Origin: Tillus elongatus
Lineage: Eukaryota > Arthropoda > Insecta > Coleoptera > Cleridae
Length of the DNA stretch: 64,000 nt
Reading direction: 5' to 3'
Assembly (NCBI GenBank): GCA_964006375.1
Contig: OZ023270.1
Span: 57,228,536 to 57,292,535 of the forward strand
Below, one piece after another: positions 1 through 12,799 of this stretch. The notes beneath the pieces were generated by a model. It was not told the origin of the DNA. It made no database searches and was given only the letters and a program-made list of their open reading frames with translations. The translations under genes and the position numbers were made by a program. Position 1 is the first letter of the stretch; every line of letters starts with the position of its first letter.

Positions 1-3000
1 TTGAAGTAATGTGGTTGAAACCCCAAATTTTTGTAAACTTCTTAAATTCTTGAGAACAATACTGTGGACCATTGTCTGATTCGAAAACTTCCGGAATTCC
101 ATGCACTGAAAACCAGTCTTTTAAGTGTTTGATGATTTCTTGGGACGTTAAATTTTTAAGTCGTTTGAAGTCTAAATAACCGGAGTAACTATCAGTTATC
201 ACTATATAGTCACGATTAGAGTATGTAAACAAATCACTTGCGACTATTTGCCATGGCAAGTCTGGAATGGGTTTCGTCAAAATTGGTTGTTTTGGATTTG
301 AACTTTGAGTCTGCTGACAAATACTGCACTTATTTACAAAGTTAGAAATATCTTCATGCATCCCTCTCCAATACAGTAGTTGTCTGGCTCTTCTTAAGCT
401 GCTTTGAATTCCAAAATGACCAGCATGTATTTGTTTCAACATGTGGTGAATTTTTGACTGAGGAATTATGATTCGGTCATTCTTAAAAATTAGATTGTTG
501 TAAATTGAGAGTTCTTCTCGAAAATTGAAATAGTGGCGAATAGTTTGTGGTAACTCCTTGATGCTATCTGGCCAACCATTTAGAATAAATCTCTTGAGAA
601 TTTTCAACTCTTCATCAGCTTCTGTAGCTGTTGTGATTTCAGATTGCGCAGTCTCAGACATGGCTAAGGCAATTACTACTTCCTCTTCATCTTTTTCTTC
701 TTTGGTCACGATTTCTTGATTATTACAGTCACGGCTTAGAGCATCTGCAATAGGAATGTCACTTCCTTTGACATATTTTACTTCTGGCCTATAAGATGTT
801 AGTTCGAGTAATATTTTTTGAAGTCTAGGAGGAGCACTTTGAATTGGTTTCTTGAAAATTGTTTCCAAAGGCTTATGGTCTGTTTCTACTAATAGCTTTT
901 TGCCATAGATGTATTCGTGGAATTTTTTACACCCAAATTTGATAGCCACTGCTTCTTTTTCAATTTGTGGGTAATTCTGTTGGGCTGGCGTTAGTGCTTT
1001 CGATGCATAAGCAACTGGTTGATTTTCTTGCATTAAGACAGCTCCCAAACTATATGAACTTGCGTCTACTGACAGCGTTACGTCTTTATTTACATCATAG
1101 AACTTTAGGACTGGCGGCGAAGTTAGAAGTTCTTTAATTTTCTTGACTGCTACTTCTTGTTCCTGTTCCCAGTGCCATACGACATCTTTTTTTAATAATT
1201 CACGTAGTGGTTGCGTAATTTCTGACAGATTTGGAATAAACTTGATTAGATAGGTTACCATACCTAACAGTCTTTGAAGTTGTTTCTTATTTTCAGGAGT
1301 CTTCATTGTTTTAATCGCTGAAATCTTCTCGGGATCACTTTCAAGTCCTGTTTCTGTTATCACGTGACCCAGAAAATTGATTTTCTTCACTTCAAATTTG
1401 CATTTCTCCTTGTTGAGCTTTAATCCAGAATCTTGAATAACTTGCAATACTTTTTCAGTTATTTTTCTTAACTCTTCTTTGGATTTGGCATAAATTAAAA
1501 TATCATCCATAGAGCATTCTACGTTTGAAATGTCCTTTAATAAATCAGACATGATTTTCTGAAATAGTTCTGGTGCTGAAGCGAGGCCAAATGGTAATCT
1601 TTTACATGAATATCTTCCCCATGGCGTTGCGAATGTCAAATACTGTTGGGTGCGCTTTGTAACTTTGATTTGCCAGAATCCTCTCTTACAATCTAACAAT
1701 GTAAAATACTTTGAGTCCTTTAATTTAGCTGCAATTTCTTCCACTGTTGTTAAGGGAAACCTTCTTCTTAAAATATTTTTATTGACATCAGTCGGATCAA
1801 GGCAAAGTCTGATTTTATTATTTTTCTTGACAATAACCATTGGGCTGACCACTGGTGTTGGCTCACTGACTGGTTCGATCACATCCATTTTAACCATTGC
1901 ATCCAGTTCACGTTTAACATCATTATGAAGTGAATGTGGTATTTTTCGAGGGGGCCTGATGTGGAAATTAGGATTTTCTACCAAATCAATATCATATTCA
2001 AAATTTTTGAGGCAACCCAGTCCTTTAAACAGATTCTCATTTGACTGTATGGAAACTGTTTGTACTCTTTGAATAAGGCCCAGTTTAGTAGAAGATTCTC
2101 TTCCTAGAATCGCAGGAACTTTCTTATCAACAATTTTGAAGTTAACAATTGCAGTTTGATTTTTAATAGTTGCTTCCAGATCGACTTCTCCCACAACTTG
2201 AAGTTTATTGTCGCCAAATGCTATGAGTCTTTTCACTTTCGATGGTTTCAACTCTTCATTAAAATACTTGACTATTTTCCAAGGCAAGACGTTACAATCA
2301 GCACATGAGTCTAGATAAATATGGAATTTTTTACTTTTAATTTCAATAATTTCAGTCCATCTATCTTCATCTAGTTGTGTGTTCAATGAATTTATGAACA
2401 GTTCTTCATCACTGCTTGATTCTTCATTCTCTACAGCGTTAACTTTCTTTTCTTGCTTCTTGTTGGCTTTTGATTTTGTTTTAGCCCAACACTGTGATGC
2501 AAAATGACCTTTTTTGGAGCAGTTGTCACAACTTTTATTGAATGCTGGACAATTTTGTCGTCGGTGTTTTTTTCCGCATCTTTTACAATCGAATTCTTCA
2601 GTCGTAACTTTGTTTTGCACGATTTTGTGTCTTGCTTCAGTTTTGAATTTATTAACTGTAATATCTTCACTTTTCAACTCAGCTAGCTGCTTTGTAGCTT
2701 GCTCACTAGCTCTACATATTGACAAACATTTATTCAACGTTAAGTTTTCTTCCGCAAACAACCTTTCTCGCACTTTATCGGAACGTATTCCAATTACAAG
2801 TTTATCCATTATCAAGCTATCATGAAGTGCTTGAAAATCACACGTTTTAGCTAAATTTCTGACCTTTGTCACGAATTCATCAAAGGATTCACCTTGTTCT
2901 TGACAAGCTTTATTGAATTTGTATCTTTCAAAAGCGATATTTGTTTTCGGTATGAAATGAGAATTGAACTTATCTTTCAATGTAGCTAAATCCTTTTGTG

Positions 3001-3241
3001 CCGCTGTCGTAAGATTGAAGCTGTTAAACACTGGGACGGCGTCTGATCCTAATGTTGCCATAAAAGTTGCAGCTTGAATTTCAGGTGCTTTTTTCCCCAA
3101 TTGCGTAGCTGTAGCATACCACTCAAATTGTTGTAGCCATTGTTTCCAAGCGATAGAGAGATTTTCAGCCCCAAAATTGAACGCTTTCGGCGGTCGGACT
3201 CCCACGCTAGCCCTAGCAGCTCCTTCTTCGTCACTTGGCAT
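1..3241 (-). CDS. Gypsy-type LTR retrotransposon Gag-Pol, 3' part outside the window
   Basis: One reading frame from ATG at 3241 to the window edge, about 1080 codons; I saw no stop in the stretches I translated. Domains in order: Gag; two CCHC zinc knuckles (CKRCGKKHRRQNC and CDNCSKKGHFASQC, about 2505-2595); protease with DSCAD at 2311; reverse transcriptase with SMDDIL at about 1510; RNase H starting at VSVDASSYSLGA; integrase with its HH-CC zinc finger (CSICQQ); integrase core with SDLF and ESDNGPQ (Asp at 76). The last catalytic Glu lies beyond base 1. Gag and Pol share one frame, so no programmed frameshift is visible. The protease Asp-Ser/Thr-Gly motif reads Asp-Ser-Cys, which is unusual. 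The open frame suggests a young copy. Function inferred from the Gypsy family: makes the proteins for its own reverse transcription and integration. Confidence 0.93.
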   Translation of the reverse strand, partial: MPSDEEGAARASVGVRPPKAFNFGAENLSIAWKQWLQQFEWYATATQLGKKAPEIQAATFMATLGSDAVPVFNSFNLTTAAQKDLATLKDKFNSHFIPKTNIAFERYKFNKACQEQGESFDEFVTKVRNLAKTCDFQALHDSLIMDKLVIGIRSDKVRERLFAEENLTLNKCLSICRASEQATKQLAELKSEDITVNKFKTEARHKIVQNKVTTEEFDCKRCGKKHRRQNCPAFNKSCDNCSKKGHFASQCWAKTKSKANKKQEKKVNAVENEESSSDEELFINSLNTQLDEDRWTEIIEIKSKKFHIYLDSCADCNVLPWKIVKYFNEELKPSKVKRLIAFGDNKLQVVGEVDLEATIKNQTAIVNFKIVDKKVPAILGRESSTKLGLIQRVQTVSIQSNENLFKGLGCLKNFEYDIDLVENPNFHIRPPRKIPHSLHNDVKRELDAMVKMDVIEPVSEPTPVVSPMVIVKKNNKIRLCLDPTDVNKNILRRRFPLTTVEEIAAKLKDSKYFTLLDCKRGFWQIKVTKRTQQYLTFATPWGRYSCKRLPFGLASAPELFQKIMSDLLKDISNVECSMDDILIYAKSKEELRKITEKVLQVIQDSGLKLNKEKCKFEVKKINFLGHVITETGLESDPEKISAIKTMKTPENKKQLQRLLGMVTYLIKFIPNLSEITQPLRELLKKDVVWHWEQEQEVAVKKIKELLTSPPVLKFYDVNKDVTLSVDASSYSLGAVLMQENQPVAYASKALTPAQQNYPQIEKEAVAIKFGCKKFHEYIYGKKLLVETDHKPLETIFKKPIQSAPPRLQKILLELTSYRPEVKYVKGSDIPIADALSRDCNNQEIVTKEEKDEEEVVIALAMSETAQSEITTATEADEELKILKRFILNGWPDSIKELPQTIRHYFNFREELSIYNNLIFKNDRIIIPQSKIHHMLKQIHAGHFGIQSSLRRARQLLYWRGMHEDISNFVNKCSICQQTQSSNPKQPILTKPIPDLPWQIVASDLFTYSNRDYIVITDSYSGYLDFKRLKNLTSQEIIKHLKDWFSVHGIPEVFESDNGPQYCSQEFKKFTKIWGFNHITS

Positions 3242-3274
3242 TTTCTTTGCTGGTTATTTGAGATGAACAATGAA

Positions 3275-3289
3275 CCACACCTGACACCA
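3275..3289 (-). other. primer-binding site, tRNA-Leu type
   Basis: Directly inside the LTR on the minus strand is TGGTGTCAGGTGTGG. The first nine bases match the complement of a tRNA-Leu 3' end (...CTGACA plus CCA) as known from eukaryotic tRNA-Leu. Its place between LTR and gag is the usual one for minus-strand priming. The second Gypsy element at 45775 shares the first nine bases. Confidence 0.75.
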
Positions 3290-3518
3290 TGTAACGTTGT
3301 AGTTTCAGTTAATAACAACGTTTTACTAAGTTAATAAGTGATTTATTTTAACAAAATCATTATTCATAGTTCATAAACAAGAATGACAAGAAGGATAATT
3401 GCGTGTTGACAACGATAATAATAAATATGGCATATCGACAGGCTGAGAAACATAACTAGTGCCAACCAACCTGACATTAATACCAAATATAACTAAACAA
3501 TAATATTCTTATGTTACA
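3290..3518 (-). repeat. 5' LTR of the Gypsy element
   Basis: About 229 bp bounded by perfect 6-bp inverted ends, tgtaac at 3290 and gttaca ending at 3518. It lies just upstream (minus strand) of the primer-binding site and gag. A minus-strand AATAAA-type signal is present near 3335. The partner LTR is outside the window, so the 5-bp target duplication (adjacent bases aacac) cannot be checked. Confidence 0.8.
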
Positions 3519-3527
3519 AACACCATC

Positions 3528-4646
3528 TTGTCGCATACCCAAAATAACACATACTGGCGGCATAAAAACTCACCACCATTGACAAAAGCTTTATCTTACA
3601 CATCCACAATAGTAACACCAACCATATTGTACGAGTCAGAAGTGTTTACGTTGTCATATGATATTTTACTATGGAATCCAATTGTTGTTTTACCAGATTG
3701 CCATAGTGAAGACATAGATGTTCAACGCTATTACCGTGAAAATATCCAGAAGTTTCCAGGATCTGCCCTAATATTTACCGATGGATCCAAAACATCAGAT
3801 TCCGTAGGGTGTAGTATATACTGCGAATCGACGACATCCAGTTTCGTTTTTAAGCTACACAAAGAAACCAGCATATATACGGCAGAAACAGTAGCAGTTA
3901 TCAAAGCTCTTGAAATGGCCATGGGAATAGAATCCCATTCCAAATTTATAATAATAACCGACAGCAAGTCGTTACTATTGGCTCTGAAGAAGCCCTCTAA
4001 GGTATTCAAGGACCCACTTATAGGCATTATTAGATCCAATTACCTGAACTTAGTGAGGGCTGGAAAAACAGCTATATTTATGTGGATAAAAGCACATGCA
4101 CATATCAAGGGCAATGAAGAAGCAGATAAACTGGCAAAAAATGCAACAATAATAGGAGAGAGTTGCAATATACTCTTAACGAGAGATCTTCTCCCTACCT
4201 GTAAACGACACATGAGGAAAAAATGGTCAGACCAATGGAGCAAGCAACAAGCCATAGTAAAAAGTAAATTTCACCAAATATTTCCCACCTTGCCTTCTAT
4301 ATCGATCTCAGAAATAGCCCCAACTAACAGAGTAATATACATAACACTTGCTAGAATCATCGTAGGGCATGGTGCTACCAAAAAGCAACTATTTAAAATG
4401 GGGTTGGCAGACAATCCACTGTGTAGTTGTGATGGAACAAGTGTGTGTGATATTAATCATATCTTTTTTAATTGTAAGAAACACATCCATGCATGTAACA
4501 ATCTAATTAAAAAATGTCTTGATCAAGGAATACCACTACCATTAAATATATCATATTTGTTGCATGTAGCGTTCTATGTTGAAAGAGAGATGATGCATAT
4601 ACTTTTGAACTTCATTAAATGTAATAAATTACATGAGGTAATTTAG
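3528..4646 (+). CDS. C-terminal part of a LINE ORF2 with RNase H (I-like clade), 5' truncated
   Basis: 372 open codons. The first part is an RNase H domain: FTDGSK (first Asp), YTAETVAV (Glu), ITDSKS (Asp), and KAHAHIKGNEEADKLA, where the usual final His/Asp segment is found. The C terminus has a Cys-rich box CSCDGTSVCDINHIFFNC, the CCHC-type tail of RNase H-bearing LINEs (I, LOA, R1-related). No reverse transcriptase is left in front of it. The frame is open upstream of the listed TTG start up to the Gypsy LTR at 3518, so the Gypsy element probably inserted into this LINE and the rest lies left of the window. The clade is uncertain; RNase H identity is firm. Confidence 0.8.
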   Translation: MSHTQNNTYWRHKNSPPLTKALSYTSTIVTPTILYESEVFTLSYDILLWNPIVVLPDCHSEDIDVQRYYRENIQKFPGSALIFTDGSKTSDSVGCSIYCESTTSSFVFKLHKETSIYTAETVAVIKALEMAMGIESHSKFIIITDSKSLLLALKKPSKVFKDPLIGIIRSNYLNLVRAGKTAIFMWIKAHAHIKGNEEADKLAKNATIIGESCNILLTRDLLPTCKRHMRKKWSDQWSKQQAIVKSKFHQIFPTLPSISISEIAPTNRVIYITLARIIVGHGATKKQLFKMGLADNPLCSCDGTSVCDINHIFFNCKKHIHACNNLIKKCLDQGIPLPLNISYLLHVAFYVEREMMHILLNFIKCNKLHEVI

Positions 4647-5144
4647 CTCAACGTAAAAAGATATAAAATTTTGTTCTGTTTTTTATAGTAATTTTGTGGA
4701 AGAAATTGACATTATAGTTAATAGGCATATAATTATAGATTCCTTTTGTCTGTCCCTGTGTCTAACCCATCTTTACCGTGGTCCAGTCTAGTTTGTCTCA
4801 AATAAAGTCGCCTTGGTGGACCCCTAGGCGTGAAGTTTGTGATCCCATGTCTTTTTTCCTTATTTTTAATCCTAGTTTATAAGACTTAAATACATACACC
4901 TTACCCACAAAAACAAAATGTAAAGTATGATGGGCATAGTCTATCATCGTAAATTATTATTGGTTTACATGAAGTAAGGGAAATTTAGGTGTTTGTTTGC
5001 TGAGCTTGGTAGACGATAGCATAGAGAATCCTTTTTGTTTTTTATTATAATGTAAAACATCATATTATAATAGGGAGCTGTAGCACTAGTTGTTGACCTG
5101 GAGTGACCGTGGCTAAAAGAGCTTTGCTCGAGGCCAAAACAAGT
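4647..5144 (+). other. probable LINE 3' UTR and flank, no gene
   Basis: AT-rich sequence after the ORF2 stop. An AATAAA lies near 4801 (caaataaagtcgcc), fitting a LINE 3' UTR. No poly(A)-flanked boundary is clear, and I see no coding potential. Confidence 0.4.
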
Positions 5145-5165
5145 ATAAAAAAAAAAAAAAAATAT

Positions 5166-5257
<92 letters not shown>

Positions 5258-5258
5258 C
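5145..5258. repeat. A-tract, (TA)n and (TATATG)n microsatellite
   Basis: A run of about 17 A, then roughly 30 TA units, then five TATATG-like units. The A run may be the poly(A) tail of a retroposed copy ending here. Confidence 0.9.
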
Positions 5259-5715
5259 CGTCTGATAACTGAAATAATAATTAACCGATTTTAATGAAAC
5301 TCGGCAGGTGCCTTTCTTTTAATAATGGCTTAGATGAGTTCGTTAGCCAGGAAAATCGGACGAGGTTTTCCGGGAAAATGTTGAGTTTTGTTTCAAAAAA
5401 AATATTTTTTTCTCCGAAAATAAAGCTGTTTTAATGAAATTTACTATATATGTTGCCTTGGGGGAGACATTACTACGTACCAAAATTCAACTTTCTAAGT
5501 TTATAGAAAACTGACATCCAAATTTTAAATTTTCTTTCGAAAAATGTTTTTTTTTCTGAAAATTACAAAGTTATTTTAATGACATTTGGTGGGTATCTTT
5601 CCCTAGGAAAGACCTTACTACATACCAAAATTAAACTTTCTAAGTTTATAGAAAGTTAAGTTATTCAAATTTGAAGCATTTAATAAAAATTCACTACCAT
5701 AACGCACTTTTTTTT
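5259..5715 (-). mobile_element. composite repeat fragment, minus orientation
   Basis: Matches the family described at 59891-61258. It contains the recognisable strings gaaaatcggacgaggttttc and ttcactaccataacgcac. No coding sequence. It adjoins the (TA)n tract on its inner side, as in the other copies. Confidence 0.7.
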
Positions 5716-5879
5716 TCGTTTGTTAGCACAGTCATGTAGGCCGTTTAGTGCCGGCAGTTAAAAGTTACTTTTCGATATTTTGTCGATTTCGATGTCTTAT
5801 TATGAGATAATTGCAATTATATGTTGTGTATTGATTTTTTTAAAATATTTGTAAGGTCCTTGATTTAAACTATTGACCA

Positions 5880-6660
5880 GTTAAAAGTACAGAATGAAAT
5901 CACAACAGGTGTTGAAAATGGCCACCTGCAGCTGCATTACAAACCCTTAATTGTCGGTGTAAATATCTGATTCTTATACTCTGACACAAATGCCAGGATT
6001 TTGCCGAACTTTTACAAATGCTAGTTCTATGCCGTGTAAAAGTTCTTTAAATGTTTGTACAAGTGTCTTGCAAACAAGATCCTTTATATGCCCTCGTTGA
6101 TAAAAATCTACAGGATTCAATTCAGGGGATCTTGCTGGCCATGCTACTGGACCACCACGACCAATCCATCGGTGACAGTATGTTTCCGAGAGGTGCTCCC
6201 TAACATAAACCGTACAATGCGCCGGTGCATCATCGTGTTTGAACCACATTTTATTTCTCACTAACACAGGAACCTATAATAGTTCTGGCAGATCATTTAT
6301 CAAAAAATTCAAATATGACACATGATTCAGTCTATGTGGCAGAATAATTGAACGATTTCATTTCCACTAATACCAGCTCAAATATTTACAGAAAACTGAT
6401 AGTGCGAGTTTGCTACTCTTAGTACAAATAGTAATTTTCCTCAGACCAGTTATGCAAGTTATGAAAATTTCTAATTTCCTTTCTTGTAAATGATGCTCCG
6501 CGCCTGTAAAAGAGCACGTCGAGAGAAATGTTGCTCGTTTTCCAACTTATTTAAAAACCACTTACAAAATTCTTGTCTAGGCCCATAATCTCTTGATAAA
6601 AGTTCTTGAACACGTATGTAGTGGTATGGTTTTAATTTTTTACGATCGACTTCTTAAGCC
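5880..6660 (-). pseudogene. degraded IS630/Tc1-mariner superfamily transposase
   Basis: The clearest part is a 97-codon minus-strand frame (5974-6267) with KHDDAPAHCT (second catalytic Asp region), RWIGRGGPVAWPARSPELNP (third catalytic region) and VDFYQRGHIKD. Further upstream (6268-6400) a frame shifted by stops still reads like the family (LNFLINDLPELL). The N-terminal DNA-binding domain is not recognisable. Broken by stops and frameshifts, so inactive. Confidence 0.75.
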
Positions 6661-7019
6661 GTCGTACCATTTTAATTGCTCTACCACATGTCTGAAGAAT
6701 TTGCAATGGCTATTGCATTTTTCTGAATGATAAATAGCGAATAAGCTAACGTTGTAAAAACTTTAATGAAAAGTGCTATTTTTGGTAACCCACATCTGAC
6801 CCTACGCTAAATTCTTTTAAAGGAAAGATTATTTAACGACCGTTGAAAGATTTAACTGTTGGAATGTTCCATACAAAGAAGTTCGGTTTGAAATAAAAAT
6901 ATTCTCATTCTTACTAGCATAAATAGCAAACGACGCAAGTGAATTTCCTTAAGTCGCATATTAGTAAAAGGGCTATTCATTTGAAAATATCGAAATATTA
7001 GGCGCCGTTGAATATTCAA
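6661..7019. other. no feature seen
   Basis: AT-rich intergenic sequence without recognisable coding or repeat signal. Confidence 0.4.
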
Positions 7020-7290
7020 GAGTAAAATTCACTAATGAGGAGATATGTGCTTATATATTGGACTAGTTTTTCCGGGAAAATTTTGGGTTTTCTTTCGGAA
7101 AATTTTGTAATTCTGAAAATAACAGATCTATGACAATCAAATCTGGCACATGCGTTTATAATATCAAACTTACATACCAAAATTTATATCTCTAAGTTAA
7201 AAGAAACAAAAGTTATAAGCATTTAAAGAAAAAAAATTGGGTGCTAACGCTGATCAGAGGAAAGCACAAGAAAAAAATATTTTGGATGAT
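7020..7290 (-). mobile_element. composite repeat fragment
   Basis: Carries attcactaatgaggagat, tttttccgggaaaattttgg and gatcagaggaaagcacaag, all shared with other copies of the composite repeat. The (TA)n core and the 40-bp TIR are missing, so this is a deleted copy. Confidence 0.6.
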
Positions 7291-7329
7291 TAAAAAACCA
7301 ATTGAATATTACACACAACGGTTAAGCTT

Positions 7330-9510
7330 TCTTGACGCAAAACCGACCATCTGATTTCTGAATATCCTTCCTCCGAAATCACTATTCTTGGTGACTTCAA
7401 TGTCCATAATAAGGAATGGCTAGGACCTTCAAAAACCGATCCACAAGGGAGAGCAGCGGAGGCCTTCGCAGTGAGCAATTCTTTAGCCAATATGGTTCAG
7501 CAACCTACTTACTTTCCTCGCATCCCAACACACAGCTCAAATCCCTTGCATCTCCTTCTTACTACAAAACCTGAATGCTATAAGACATCAGTCGCTCAGA
7601 CCACGGCATGGTCACTGCTTCCTGCGCAATGCAACCCGAGGTCACACAGTCATCACACCCACGTATCGTTTGGAACTAGAACTCCGCGAACTGGGACGAA
7701 ATGCGGGATTACTTTTCCTCATTTCCATGGGCGTCTGTCTGCTGCTCTCATCCTGACCCCTCTGATATCTCATAAAACGTCACTGAAATCATCCAAGCTG
7801 GCATGGAATTATTTATTCCACGTACACAGAAAACCTCTTCAGCAACACAAAAGCCCTGGTTCTCTAAATCCTGTGATAAGGCCAGACTTGAAAAGGTCAA
7901 AGCTCATAAAATGCTTCTACACAATCCCAGTCAAGAAAACCGTCAAGCATTTAACGACGCAAAAACCGCATGTCCGTGTTCTTTCTAAGGCAAAAAACTC
8001 GTTTAATAACCACATCAAAAACAAAGTCCTCTCAAGCTCCAACGGCAGCAAACCCTTCTGGACTCTTGCTAAATCTATTGGGAATAATTTCTGCAAGAGC
8101 ACGTTCCCACCTCTTGTTTCAGGGGATGAGATTGTTTCTACCGCCTTGGGCAAGGCCGAACTTTTTGTCTCGTTGTTGGCCGGTAATTCGACTCTCAACC
8201 CACCTCGAAATGTTCAACCACCAACAGTCCCCAATGTCGCGCATAAAATGACGGATATCATTTTCAAAACTAAAAAGGTACGAAAAATGCTCTATTCTCT
8301 TAATACCACGAAAGCCACTGCCCTTAACGAGATCCCAACAATTGCTCTTAAAAAACGCGCACCAGAACTTGCTCCTGTGCTGAGTCGTCTGTTTCAGACA
8401 TCTTACAATGGAGGCATATTCCCTAGTAACTGGAAAACTTCTCCAGTACAATCCGTCCCGAAGAAAGGTTTCAAAGTGCTTCCTATCAACTTACAGGCCT
8501 ATTTCTCTCCTTTCAGTCGTCTCTAAAGTGATGGAAAAGTATATAAACACCGCATTACTAAAATTTCTTGAAAAGCACAGTCTAATCCACGACAGGCAGT
8601 ATGGATTCCGTCAGCGCAGATCAACCGCCGACCTCCTTCCCTTTGTCACCTATTCTTGGAACTACACGGTGAATCCCAGATTGTCGTTCTAGACATATCC
8701 AAAGCATTCGACCAGGTCTGGCACGCAGCGCTATTTAATAAACTTGCGGCCTATGGCCTACCACCAAAACCCTGTACCTGTACAGCAAATTTCATCTCCA
8801 AGCGGAGCATTTCTGTTGTCGTGGATGACCATTCCTCTAAACTGTATCCAATTAATGCAGGAGCCCTCAAGGTTCAGCTTACTTTGTTTCTTCTCCACAT
8901 CAATGACCTCCTCTCTAGCACATCAAACCCAGTTCACAGTTACGCGGATGACATCACCCTCCACTCAAATATACAATATTCTAAGCGCGTCTCCTTAGCC
9001 CAATTAGATGAGGATCGCAGACTCATGGAGGGTTCTGTCCCCGTGGATCTCCAAAAAATATTAGACTCGGGAAGTAAAAATCTTGTACAATTCAACTCCA
9101 CCAAATCTCAGTCTTGCTTTCTATCTCATAAGAGATACACCAGTCCTAGACCCATCACAATGAACAACCAAGTTATTCAAAGTACTGAGTCCTTTTCACT
9201 TGTTGGCATGACTGTGGATCGAAATCTCAATTGGCACCAACATCTCACATCAATTGCAGAAGCGGCTGATAAGAAATTAGGTTTCCACTTCCGGGATCGC
9301 AAATACTTTTCACCAGCTAATCTCTATACCTTATATACTTAATAAATAAGGCCAAACCTCGAATACTGCTCCCACATCTGGTGTGCTGCTGCCGCTTCTA
9401 CACTCGCTATCCTGGACTCCATTCAGAAGAGAGCTACACGTCTCATCGGTGACCCGCGCCCAAAGGCTGCCATCCCTTGCCCACCGACGTGCCGTTGGTG
9501 ACCTCTCTCG
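7330..9510 (+). pseudogene. Jockey-like LINE ORF2 (family A), frameshifted
   Basis: Endonuclease remnant first: EITILGDFNVHNKEW at about 7378, then MVQQPTYFPRIPTHSSNPL. Reverse transcriptase follows in three frames (to 8526, from 8520, from 8656): TYRPISLLSVVSKVMEKYI, DRQYGFRQRRSTADLL, LDISKAFDQVWHAALF, and the catalytic box HSYADDITLHSN near 8940. The fingers motif is changed (TKATALNEIP instead of a KAPG-type motif). At least two frameshifts make it inactive. The 5' end is truncated near 7330. Its 3' end leads into the (TA)n-joined array at 9511-11456. Two other copies of the family are at 23870-26330 and 34640-35370. Confidence 0.85.
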
Positions 9511-11456
<1,946 letters not shown>

Positions 11457-11464
11457 GGCATCCG

Positions 11465-12115
11465 CAAGATCAATCGTATATAATTTTTGGAGTTTTATAA
11501 CGTTGTCCAACTTCCGTTTTAGACATTTTATCGAATGTGCATAAAAATGCAAAATTTGGAGTTATTGCGTCATACGAAGCTTTGCGACTCCTAAACTCGT
11601 CCAACAATCGGTCGCGTATTGGGAAGGAGCTTGTAACCCTGAAATGGTCATGTCCTTGTAACAACACTTCTCCCTCGCCACATCCGTTGTCTCGTTTCTT
11701 TCTCTTAATAAGTCTCTTGCGACCACTTCTGTATTCTTCTGCTATGGACTTCTTTTACCAGTCTCTTCAAAAACAATTAAAGATTCATGCTTATTGTGTA
11801 CGAAAGTAATGAGTGACTCATAGAGCCTCGTAACTACCTCTACGTCTGTGTTGACACCATATGTAGAATTTTGGAAACTATATTAAATCGTTTTAATATA
11901 GATCGAAAAATTCCGATAATATGGCAGTTTCTAGGGAATTTTGTTGAGCCAATAGTCCTGTAGCTTCATTTTTATACAAAGCTTTTTGCTGGGAGCCACT
12001 TCCTATAGCTTCAAGAGCTATTATTTATTGGTTCCAATCTTTATTAATGCTGGCACAGGCATCGTCTCTGGCTGACTATCGCATATATGACAAGTTTTTC
12101 ACGGTTGGAACTTCA
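11465..12115 (-). pseudogene. hAT-type (DUF4371-like) transposase remnant
   Basis: Minus-strand pieces in several frames read like the hAT proteins related to ZMYM-type sequences: IIALEAIGSGSQQKALYKNE and ATGLLAQQNSLETAILSEFF (about 11920-12050), then FPIRDRLLDEFRSRKASYDA (about 11570-11640). The order matches the family. Many stops and frameshifts, no intact frame, so dead. It lies less than 400 bp downstream of the calpain stop codon and could overlap its 3' UTR. Confidence 0.65.
12024..12029 (-). terminator. possible calpain poly(A) signal AATAAA
   Basis: Plus-strand tttatt gives AATAAA on the minus strand, about 425 bp after the calpain stop codon. It sits inside the hAT remnant. Only the hexamer supports it. 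Confidence 0.25.
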
Positions 12116-12454
12116 GCCTAGTCAAGGCAGACTAAAGCAATAAAATATTAGACAGGTAACGATTATAAAAGGCGCCCAAAGCTGAGAGCACAGCCTGCCA
12201 CCCCTGGCAATTGTTCCCATGGCCCTTGGATAAATGTGCCACTGTGGCGAAGAATTAAAAGCCTCTTCAATTTAGTAAAGAAAAGTTTATAATGTTCTTG
12301 CTAAAATATTGCTTATTTAAGTAGAGATTATTGCATATTAAATATCTATAAGTATAGTCTAAATAAGATTGTAAACCTAAAATTGTATATAATGTCATTA
12401 TTTTGTAAAATTTATAAGATATCTTCGTGGTTCTTATAATGATAGGCTCAAACT

Positions 12455-12730
12455 TCATGAATACATTGTCTTCTCGATAAAATCTTCACTAAAGAAGGTA
12501 GCCACTTCACTATTGTCTCGGGCACTGTCAAACAAATCAATCATAGTTTTCAGTCTAATAGCGCACATGGCAAAATCATCCAATGTAATATTTCTTTTGT
12601 TATCACCATATCTGTGCATTAATAGATTCATTAATCGGGTGTTTACTGTATAACCCGCATCTTCTAGAGCTTGCCTAAACTTGTAACCATTTATATAACC
12701 TTCGTTTTTGACATCCAACACCTCAAAAAC
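12455..12730 (-). CDS. calpain, last exon (end of the penta-EF-hand domain)
   Basis: Encodes 91 residues and the stop. The acceptor tgttttacag ends at 12731, and the exon starts GTT TTT GAG. Joined to exon 1 it continues QWKK with VFEVLDVKNEGYINGYKF, the normal progression of calpain EF-hands, and ends with ITLDDFAMCAIRL and a helix like the last calpain EF-hand. The EF loop DVKNEGYINGYK is degenerate: Lys stands at positions 3 and 12, where ligands and Glu are expected, so Ca2+ binding here is doubtful. The intron is phase 0, so the join needs no adjustment. The apparent GTG start inside this stretch is an artefact of reading the exon alone. Confidence 0.9.
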   Translation of the reverse strand, partial: VFEVLDVKNEGYINGYKFRQALEDAGYTVNTRLMNLLMHRYGDNKRNITLDDFAMCAIRLKTMIDLFDSARDNSEVATFFSEDFIEKTMYS

Positions 12731-12799
12731 CTGTAAAACATTAATTTAAATAGGTAAGAAGTGTATTAATCACAATTTACAATTTTAATAATAATAAAC

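Noticed and set aside
1650..2825. Plus-strand ORFs of 60-103 codons
   Set aside because: Antisense shadows of the Gypsy gag-pol frame.
12267..12458. Minus-strand ORF of 63 codons after the calpain stop
   Set aside because: AT-rich 3' UTR, no domain, no coding bias.
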